A stretch of 64,000 nucleotides of DNA from Rhea pennata (lineage: Eukaryota > Chordata > Aves > Rheiformes > Rheidae): the NCBI RefSeq assembly GCF_028389875.1, contig NC_084673.1, positions 14,979,501 through 15,043,500 on the forward strand, in the 5' to 3' direction. Under the pieces are notes generated by a model. It did not search any database. It had not been told where the DNA came from and worked only from the letters and a program-made list of their open reading frames with translations. Position numbers and translations under genes: made by a program. Numbering within the stretch: position 1 is the first letter of the stretch; each line of letters begins with the position of its first letter. Of this stretch, positions 57,726-64,000 are shown one piece after another.

Positions 57726-58970
57726 ACGCCGGGGAGGAACTCAGTCACGCTGAAGAAAGGGCGTTTTGAACCTTTATTTACTCAAAAAGGGCGGTGAGGC
57801 ACTGAGCTTGCACGTTTACAGCCCTTCAGCGCAAGATTGGGAAATGTTATTCTCAGCTTTCACTGGGATTTTTTTGCCTTTGCTTTGACACTCTGCTTTT
57901 AGAATCAAACAATTTTTAGCTTATCACTGTAATTGCTTACGCCTGGTTTTGCCTCTTGCAAAGAAAGGTATTACTTAGTGCAAAGAAAAACTGGTAATTT
58001 TTTTCAATTTCTGAACAGATTTTGCTCCAGTTCATTTACGTTTTTTTTCCTCAAAGTATGTGTAGAGAGCTACACACTGTTCATAGAGTTTATTGTGTAT
58101 ATTGTGTTTTGCCTTTAACTTATTTGAGGGTAACTATTGTGTGGCAGAGCTGATACTTAACAAATCTGAAAAGGGAAGGTTTTATATTCAGGACAGCAGT
58201 TAAGTCCTGGAGAAACCAGGAGAACGTGGATCCCGTCTGTACGTGGTGGTTGCACTGGTTTATCAGCGGGTGTGTTATGTTTCAGGCAGGCTGCATGAAA
58301 ACGCTCGTTTTCATTTTGCGTGCCTCCGGTAGGAGCCAGTCGGAGCAAAAGCTTACAGGACGTTCCTAGACTTGTGTTCAGTTTATATCTTTACCTAATC
58401 CAGCGCAGATGCTTGTGCAGGTAAAGTGTTAAGTAGAAGGCTGGATGGCTTCCTGAGTTTGGAGCCAAAACACCTTCGGTGCAAGGTGCTGTCCACAGCC
58501 GTCTCTGTCGCCAAATGCCGCGTGAGCCCTGGAAGTGGCACGCTGCAGGGGCTGTGGCCAGGCACGTGGGTGACCCCGGGACACACTGCTCTGGCCACCC
58601 CTAGATGTTGCAGAAGGCCGCAAACGTGCTTGTTTCCTCTGTCAGGTTTGGCATACAGGCAATAAGAGAAAAAGATTTGTCTTTACGTGGGAAAAGGTTT
58701 GTATGCTGGAGATGGGATTGCTTTGACTGATGATTTTAATATTACCACTTACTCAGAGTTTCTGAACTCCAAAATTACATTTTTTAAGAATCCACGTCTC
58801 TTCTGCAGTGACTCAAAGCCACTGAGTTTATGATCAGGGTAGGTTTTTAATATTTTAATATTAAAACTAATAAATCCTGCCTGTTAGATTTTCCTAGACT
58901 GTTTAGGTAGTTTGCTTTGCTCTCCCCCCATCCTTGACACAAAGCATTGCAGATGAACTGCTCTGTTGTC
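57726..58970. other. AT-rich noncoding stretch
   Basis: Nothing is recognised. Confidence 0.4.
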
Positions 58971-59260
58971 GCTCTGGTCCCCGGGGACGCTCGGAGCCGC
59001 TCCAGCGGAGACGCTAAGGAGCAGCTCCCGGCGCCCGCGCGCGCCGGCCGGGCTGCTCAGGACGGCGGCTCTGCGAGGAACACACGTTTCACCTGCGTTG
59101 CGCAGTCTTGTCCCCAGCAGACGGTGTACGTGGGTGGGAGGTGAGAGTGTCCTTCCAAGGGCTGTCCGCAGAGGGGTCCCCCCACCGGAGGTGGCGGATG
59201 TGGTCCACCTGCTCCGGCCGCCCAGCAGCAGAGAAGCTGCTTCCAGGTGCTGGTGTGAGA
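58971..59260. other. Small CpG-rich patch
   Basis: CpG-dense at 58980-59060 and moderately so to about 59250. This is probably the left outlier of the 59.77 kb island. Confidence 0.4.
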
Positions 59261-59764
59261 CAGCTGGGCTGGGGTCTGTGTTTAGGGTGAAATTTGGATG
59301 GTATGGGATTCATGGGTACGCTGGTTCAGAGCGTAAGGTCAATGTGATGCTGAGGGCAGGGCTTACTTGGTATTATTGAAGTGTACTTCCTTATTCCCTG
59401 CGTGGCCTCTGAATGCTGAAGGAGAGGAGAAAGACATGCATGCTAAGCTAGATCAACAGGGATTATAAGGAAAAAAAAGACCAAAGTGAAAACAGACTAA
59501 GCTGAATTTTCGCTTAATTTATTAAGAGAAAAGGAGCCTGGTAGTGCCAAGGGATACATTGCCGCCGAGCTGCTGACCCACTCCCTGCTCAGTCCAGAAG
59601 TACCTAGAAGTTGGCATCTAAACACAGTTCTGTCCCCTGGTGAGCTGCATTCACACCCAGAAACTGCATCCACCTAATAGTGAAAAACCTTATAAGAAAA
59701 ACACTTTTGCAAGGGGCAGCCCAGAAGACAAAATCTCTGCTCGGGGTTAGGATTCCCATTGGCA
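59261..59764. other. Noncoding stretch between islands
   Basis: Nothing is recognised. Confidence 0.4.
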
Positions 59765-60615
59765 ACCCGCAGGGAAAGCCTTGCGAGGAAGCTGCGCCCG
59801 CCTAGCTGCCGCGGGGACGCGGAGCCGCGAGCAGGCGGCCGGCCGCGCTGGCCGGGCAGGCGCGCGGGACGGAGGTTCGCAAGGCCGCGGGCTGCAGCTC
59901 CCTCCTTTCTCGCTGCCGCGGGGCCCTGGGACGTGCGGGGGGGCGGAGAACCGGGGCTTTTCTTCCCGGCGCTCCTGCCGCCTTTTCTGTTTCTCCTGAA
60001 GTTTTGGGCAGGCGGGGCAGGACGAAGGCGCTCGCGAGGGGAGAGCTGCTGGGCGGGCAGGCTGCTTTAGCCGGACGCGCTGCGGGGACGGCGCAGCGAA
60101 GGCAGCGCGCGGGCCCGGGCGATTCCCTCCCGCCAGCTCTGCTTCTCCTGCTCCCGATGCTCGAAACCTGCGGGCGAGAGTTACGTTTTTCCTCCTCGGT
60201 GCTGGCGGCGTTTCTGTTCAGCATCCGCGAGCCGGTCCGGAGGAGCCGCGCGCCCCCCGCGTGGCCTTTCCCGCGGCTCCAGAAGGGTCCTGCGCTTCCA
60301 GCGCCGCCTGCCCGGCGGGCTGGGAGGACGGCGGGAGAGCTCGGAGCGAGGACAAGGCCCGGGGCGGGCGCGCCGCCGCGGCCGGCCGGGGCGCCCTCGG
60401 GGAGGGCCGCGCTGGCGGGCGGCCGCGCGCGGAGGCGGCGGCGGCGGCCCGGTTCGGCTCCCGGGCCGCGCCGGGCGCAGGGCGGGCGGAAGCGGCCCGC
60501 GGCGGGACGCGCGGCGGCTTCCTTCCTGTTCGCAGAAGCGGGAGCGCGGGGCGCGGAGCGGGCGCCGCTCCGCATCGGCAGCGCTCCTCGCAAGGACTGT
60601 TACAGTAAGGCGGCG
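59765..60615. promoter_or_regulatory. CpG island, about 0.85 kb, candidate promoter
   Basis: Very CpG-dense, second only to the 36-38 kb island, with GCGCGGG and CCGCGGC words throughout and a GGCGGCGGCGGC run near 60435. Opposite-strand frames of 263 and 224 codons show only Ala/Arg/Gly/Pro-rich translation. TTACAGTAAGG near 60600 is a weak splice-donor-like site for a plus-strand first exon. The coding target, if any, is outside the window. Confidence 0.55.
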
Positions 60616-60810
60616 AGGCTGGAATTTCTGACTGCAGGGCGGTTTCTTTTCTGCTGCGGTGGCGGGGATTTCTGCTGAAAATCGGACGTTTTATTTTGGT
60701 GAATGGTGATGCCGTAATTGAGGCCATCCCACATTTGATTTTCTGGAGATTTTACGTTTTTTCTTTTGCCTGCCCATCGCTGTTTGAGTCTCATCAGAGA
60801 GAGCCCATGG

Positions 60811-61312
60811 TGTGCCGCCGTCCCGTCCCCACCTCGCCGCCATCCCGCCGTGCGCCGCCGTCCCATCCCCACCTCGCCGCCATCCTGCCGCCGTCCCGTC
60901 CCCACCTCGCCGCCATCCCGCCGTGCGCCGCCGTCCCATCCCCACCTCGCTGCCATCCTGCCGCCGTCCCGTCCCCACCTCGCCGCCATCCCGCCATGCG
61001 CCGCCGTCCCATCCCCACCTCGCTGCCATCCTGCCGCCGTCCCGTCCCCACCTCACCGCCATCCCGCCGTGCGCCGCCATCCCATCCCCACCTCGCTGCC
61101 ATCCTGCCGCCGTCCCGTCCCCACCTCGCTGCCATCCCGCCGTGTGCCGCCGTCCCATCCCCACCTCGCTGCCATCCTGCCGCCGTCCCATCCCCACCTT
61201 GCTGCCATCCTGCCGCCGTCCCGTCCCCACCTCGCTGCCATCCCGCCATGCGCCGCCGTCCCATCCCCACCTCGCTGCCATCCTGCCGCCGTCCCGTCCC
61301 CACCTCTCCGCC
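60811..61312. repeat. GC-rich minisatellite, 73-bp higher-order unit
   Basis: A roughly 36.5-bp unit containing CATCCCCACCTCGCTGCCAT is repeated about 14 times. Alternating 37-bp and 36-bp versions differ by GTGCGCCGCC versus GCCGCC starts and by CCCATCC versus CCCGTCC. The higher-order period is 73 bp (for example TGCGCCGCCG at 60851 and 60924), giving about 6.9 copies. Copies differ only by scattered transitions. The tract has no stop codon in several frames, and because 73 is not divisible by 3 the same peptide cycle appears in all three plus frames. The predicted 186-285 codon frames are therefore artefacts. Confidence 0.95.
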
Positions 61313-61745
61313 ACCGCCTGCGCTCACCTCGAGCCGCTGCCCAGGGCAGCGCGGCAGTCCCGCCGGGTTTAGCGGGGCGCTCGGGGCGGTCCGCGACAGC
61401 CCTCCGCCCCCCGCATCGCTCCCGGTGGGAAGCCAGGTCGACCGGCGGGCGACAGGCGAGGTTTCCAGCACGTGGTCGAGGCTGCTCGCATCTCTCCAAA
61501 CGCGTTTCGCTTTAGGAAAAAGACCTCGTGCTTGTAGCGGTGATCACACCTAAACCTTGTCGCTTCAGAGCAGGCAAGAGAACAGACAAACTGGGCTTTT
61601 AACCGCTTCAGGGTGGAAGAGGGATCGCGCCGGCCGCTTGGCCGGGACCCGCGGGCCCTCGCCGCCCCCCCGCTGCCGGGGGGCGGAGGGGTGCTGCTCC
61701 TCGGGCGCCGACCTTGCCCGGACCGGCCGAGCTTTGCTCTGCCTC
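61313..61745. other. CpG island downstream of minisatellite
   Basis: CpG-rich to about 61740, with a dip at 61500-61610. Together with the 59.77 kb island it brackets the minisatellite, so the tandem array may have expanded inside one original island. Confidence 0.5.
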
Positions 61746-62149
61746 CGTTCCTTAACTTCTGTTAGTGATTTACGTGTGATACTGCACAGTACGAATATCC
61801 CTCCAATACTGCATTTTAATCCACTGTCTAGAGTAGTATAACGTAATCCAGCCATGTTGTGCATCTTGAGCATTTTTTTTTAAGAATCTATTAAATCTTT
61901 TTTTCTGACTCACAATCAGAGGGAATCTGTAATAAAATGACTATAAAATACAGGACGGTTCATTCCCTACTAACAGCACGACGTACATTACATACGAACA
62001 ATAGTGCATCGCTTTGCAGAAAACCTGTTTTTGATATAAAGATTATCAGTGCTGCCACCCTTCTTCCCTCATTTGTTATTGGACTCACCGCAGCAAAATT
62101 GCAGGGCTCCAAGTGCTTTTTCAGCATTTGCTCATCTGCATGATTTGTA
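61746..62149. other. AT-rich noncoding stretch
   Basis: Nothing is recognised. Confidence 0.4.
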
Positions 62150-62400
62150 ATGACTGTTGTGATCTGGAGAAAAGAGGAAGTTTAAATTTCTCGCAGTTGT
62201 GCATCTATCCACAGTTAACGAGGCATCTAATTTCTCTGCAAATTCAGTGCAGCTTTACCACAGCCTTGGCTGTGGCTCCAAGTGTGCTGTAGTATTTTTC
62301 AATTTGTTTCTGTACCTTTGCTGTTATCTGTGTGTTGTTAAGCTCCATCTATTTTAGATCTTATTTATTTGAAAGATGAGATAAGGAACTGGCTTTGTAT
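62150..62400. promoter_or_regulatory. Conserved-looking block (candidate CNE)
   Basis: Complex AT-rich DNA without repeats, with GTTAACGAGG, a near-palindrome 'cacagccttggctgtgg' near 62259-62275, and GATAAGG. Its regulatory nature is only inferred. Confidence 0.25.
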
Positions 62401-63139
62401 CGACACTGCTCAATAGCAGCCAGTGAGGCTTAGCAGCCCTTGGGCTGCCTCGATCCCCGCTGGCTGGGCATCTTCCTAAACTGATACTGAAAATAGCCGA
62501 CGCTCAGTAGCTTCTTACCCAGCAATGTGGATGCATTCAAAAAAGTACCAAGCAACTGTGACCATCTGCTGAGGGTGGATTTAGGTTATTTTGGTCGCCA
62601 CAAAAACAGAGTTCCCTTTCGATAGGGCAGCATGTAACACGTTTACCCCACGGTCCGGGATGGGAAAGTGAAAGCGGACGAAACGCCTACCCAGCTGCGG
62701 TGTCGAGGGGATTTCGTACGCAGTGGTCCCGACGTGCGGCCTCACGCACGGCTTGTACCCGGTAACGCGGCTGGGTCCCACGCAGCCGCCAGCAGCCTGC
62801 GCTCGGCAGGCCGCTGGACACGGTACCTCGGGCAGCCTGGTGCTTTCCAGCGCTGCAGGAAGGGAGAGAGACCCTGAGGAGAGGATGCCCTGCGCCGAAC
62901 CACCCTGCACCACAGCTCCCCGCCAGCGCTCAGTGGAGCTGAGCTCGAGAGCTGTTGCAAGCTCTTTGGGGCAGCAAACGTCTTTTTTGCCCTGGTTTCG
63001 CACAGGTACCAGCACCATACAGTTGTGACCCTGTCTGTTGTTGTTAGCAATTACTGTGATTCAGGTAGTAATGACTAAGAGCGAATGGCAGTGCCGCGCG
63101 AGGTGGCATTGCTGCGGTTTAAAATAGAAGATGGCATAA
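62401..63139. other. Mixed stretch with weak CpG patch
   Basis: CpG is moderately enriched at 62640-62830. The overlapping frames on both strands at 62581-63050 have no domain. Confidence 0.35.
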
Positions 63140-63335
63140 TGAAGTTCTTAGGCTAAATGCCAATGTAAAATTAGCATTTAACCTCCCTCTTCGTGTTTGC
63201 CTGTTAATTGAACGTCACCATCTTTATCGGCATGGTTTTTAGAGATTGTTTCAGCAATATTACCATGATTGAAATGTATTGCACAGAATTATATCCATCA
63301 GTGTTTTCTCCTAGCAAGGGCCTAGGTCATCCAGC
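63140..63335. promoter_or_regulatory. Conserved-looking block (candidate CNE)
   Basis: AT-rich, repeat-free DNA with GTTAATTGAAC near 63202, AAATTAGCATTTAAC near 63169, a CTTTATCGG word and an ACCATGATTGAAATG word. It looks like a homeodomain-rich conserved element, but this is not tested. Confidence 0.25.
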
Positions 63336-64000
63336 CCACAGCTGAGAATGGGATTTATTTCACTTGCTGTATTGTAGACGTCCAGACGCATACACAGTCC
63401 TCAGCCTTGTGCTGTAAGAATCTGTCTGCTACATGAAATAATACATATGTGTTAGACTGTCTGCAGGATTATAAGCTTGTTTAAATGAAAAGAAAAAGTT
63501 GTGGGGATAGGAAAGAATGGAGGGAATGAGATGGCTTGCAATGAAACCCTCTTTCCCCTTTCATTTGAGACTGCCCTAACCAGATCAGAGTATGGGCTGT
63601 TTCTTAGGGGCTGGTGCAAGCGTCTTGAGCTGGTTGGACAGAGAAGATTTCCGTCACATCCTTTCTTGGGAATTCCTTTCAGAATAAATGCTGCTACAGT
63701 GCCTTTTGTGAATTTTTATGTTGAATTGCACCAGCCCGCAGAAGGTTTCCGCTCCTGGCTGATCTCCCAAAGAAGACCTGGCTTCCCCTGCTGCCAGACC
63801 CTTGCTGAGCCCCCACGCAGGTGTGGGGTCCCACATATGTGGGCTAGCTGGTCCTTCCCCACCAGCCTGCGCCCGTTCCCAGCAGCACCGTGGGGCCCGG
63901 TGGCCTGCGAGCACTGAGCCGGGTGTCACCCTGCAGCCTCTCGCCTCCCCCTAACCGGTGACAGAGCCTGCAGCAGGAGCCAGGCTCCCGGGTCTCGTGC
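63336..64000. other. Noncoding end of window
   Basis: The open frame at 63501-63917 has no recognisable domain. The GC-rich end beyond 63780 may lead into another GC-rich region outside the window. Confidence 0.35.

Noticed and set aside
60811-61312. CRISPR-like regular repeats
   Set aside because: Units are contiguous with no unique spacers, and the context is vertebrate. It is a minisatellite.
60600-61553. Six long frames on both strands over the minisatellite
   Set aside because: The tandem array has no stops in several frames, and the same peptide cycle recurs in each register. There is no start context or domain.

Overview
The window looks like vertebrate, non-protein-coding DNA from a sauropsid. 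Three classes of repeat support that: degenerate CR1 LINEs (a 2.4 kb antisense copy at 17.2-19.6 kb, two 3' ends at 32.3-32.8 kb, a probable endonuclease fragment at 8.3 kb), MIR/L2-like remnants, and short palindromic elements centred on a TGACTTCAATGGGA-type core that are common in turtle, crocodilian and bird genomes. The repeats I recognise cover only a few kb of 64 kb, all look old, and GC content swings sharply between AT-rich stretches and CpG islands. On that basis I infer a bird, with crocodilian or turtle as alternatives. No database or alignment was available.

I found no protein-coding exon I can defend. There are no long ORFs outside GC-rich or simple-repeat DNA, and no open frame reads as a known cellular protein. 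The only recognisable coding-like similarity is to CR1 ORF2. I saw no tRNA, rRNA, CRISPR array or recent retrovirus.

Layout: 0-8 kb is mixed sequence with a TG/TA microsatellite, a candidate regulatory element carrying a PBX-MEIS site (625-800), MIR/L2 and palindromic-element remnants, and three small GC-rich islands (3.9, 5.1, 6.2 kb). 8-22 kb is AT-rich and holds the CR1 copies, a paired-GATA palindrome (10.35 kb) and a hairpin (16.7 kb). 22.3-25 kb is a CpG-island cluster. 25-36 kb is AT-rich, with repeats and a long compound TG microsatellite (35.6 kb). 36.1-38.1 kb is the largest CpG island and the best candidate promoter or noncoding first exon. 38-57 kb alternates AT-rich, conserved-looking sequence (notably 42.55-42.84 and 54.7-55.5 kb) with smaller islands. 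57.4-61.7 kb is a second GC-rich block that contains a 73-bp higher-order minisatellite at 60.8-61.3 kb. The last 2 kb are AT-rich, with two more conserved-looking stretches.

Many CpG islands separated by AT-rich, homeodomain-site-rich DNA and no coding exons fits the regulatory neighbourhood, or a large 5' intron, of a developmental regulator. I cannot name the gene.
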